A DNA stretch of 7,036 nucleotides, taken from assembly GCA_905371725.1 (NCBI GenBank), contig CAJPML010000048.1:1-7036 (forward strand), read 5' to 3'. Positions within the stretch are counted from its first letter, which is position 1, and each line of letters opens with the position of its first letter. This document shows positions 6,710 through 7,036 of the stretch, piece after piece. The notes beneath the pieces are model-generated. The model was not told the origin of the DNA, did no database searches, and saw nothing but the letters and a program-made list of their open reading frames with translations. A program made the translations under genes and the position numbers. The stretch comes from Leptotrichia sp. oral taxon 215 (GTDB lineage: Bacteria > Fusobacteriota > Fusobacteriia > Fusobacteriales > Leptotrichiaceae).

Positions 6710-7036
6710 CTATTTCTTTATAAATTTAATTTCTATTTTATCTTCATCAATTACGCTGCCATTCACAATATATTTTCCATTTTTATCTTCCAGTTCTCTT
6801 GCTGATTTCCATTTAAGAGTTTCAAAATCTATATTTTCAAATTTTTTAGTCTTTACAAAATTAAATCCTGAAAAATAATCATAAAAAATTACAAATAAAT
6901 TATTTTCATCTCGAACATATATAATTTTTTCCGTTATTGGCTCTTTCATAACTTGAAATTTTTCAGGTTTTACACCTTTTAATTCAAGACCAAACAAATA
7001 AACTTTATTTTTATCTTTTCCAAAATCATCTTTATT
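6710..7036 (-). CDS. DKNYY-like domain protein, C-terminal part (truncated by window edge)
   Basis: The minus-strand frame is open from the last base of the window to a TAG at 6710-6712, giving 108 visible residues. A TTG at 6995-6997 could be read as a start, but the 13 upstream codons fit the same domain, so the gene almost certainly begins outside. The visible part has degenerate repeats like the DKNYY family, in which a D-K-N-x-V-Y strand pair is followed by a 'D/P-x-x-F' turn: GKDKNKVYLFG with KPEKFQV, then RDENNLFVIFY with DFETLKW, then DKNGKYIVNG. The protein ends in a basic KFIKK. Known DKNYY proteins are mostly beta-rich, often exported and of unclear function. The gene is the most upstream one visible in the minus-strand run, 15 bases before the first paralog, so the two are very likely co-transcribed. 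The family call rests on pattern recognition only. Confidence 0.72.
   Translation of the reverse strand, partial: NKDDFGKDKNKVYLFGLELKGVKPEKFQVMKEPITEKIIYVRDENNLFVIFYDYFSGFNFVKTKKFENIDFETLKWKSARELEDKNGKYIVNGSVIDEDKIEIKFIKK

Noticed and set aside
6995..6997. TTG as the true start of the DKNYY-like gene
   Set aside because: The frame stays open to the window edge and the upstream codons encode GKDKNKVY, which belongs to the same repeat pattern. No ribosome site precedes the TTG.
1..7036. CRISPR arrays, tRNA or rRNA genes, insertion sequences, riboswitches
   Set aside because: I looked on both strands and saw no regularly spaced repeats, no cloverleaf or rRNA motifs, no transposase motifs and no leader long enough for a riboswitch. 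All gaps between genes are about 100 bases or less.

Overview
The window looks like a piece of chromosome from a very AT-rich, diderm anaerobe of the Fusobacteriota, most likely Leptotrichia or a close relative. This rests on the low GC, the A/T-ending codons, the style of the predicted exported proteins and the presence of a DKNYY-type protein. It is an inference from sequence character, not a database match.

Layout, left to right. (1) Bases 1-120 hold the 3' end of a plus-strand gene, possibly a TetR-type regulator. (2) Bases 137-199 form a perfect 15-bp inverted repeat with T-runs for both strands, a bidirectional terminator between that gene and its convergent neighbour. (3) From 224 to the right edge every gene is on the minus strand and is read from right to left. 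In transcription order they are: a DKNYY-like protein truncated by the window edge (6710-7036), three tandem paralogous exported proteins of unknown function (5297-6694, 4228-5253, 3348-4217), the RecG helicase (1209-3287) and a ten-helix EamA/DMT transporter (224-1123). Gaps between these genes are 10 to 85 bases and I see no convincing terminator inside the run, so partial or full co-transcription is possible.

The housekeeping part (recG plus transporter) is ordinary. The accessory part (about 3348-7036) is the interesting one. It is visibly more AT-rich. Its three paralogs share a near-identical signal peptide and mature N-terminus, a second short 'KDxxNY' block and a third 'KYRISDEE' block, but are otherwise strongly diverged. 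The first two paralogs keep about 94% DNA identity over their first ~126 aligned bases and then lose it abruptly, which suggests recent duplication with shuffling or gene conversion of the 5' end. The first paralog also carries a C-terminal extension of about 150 residues that the others lack.

How the genes work together: the DKNYY-like protein and the three paralogs look like one accessory operon of exported helical proteins, but nothing in the sequence gives a biochemical function. RecG and the transporter probably lie downstream by chance of gene order. No RNA genes, CRISPR arrays, insertion sequences or intergenic stretches over 100 bases were seen.
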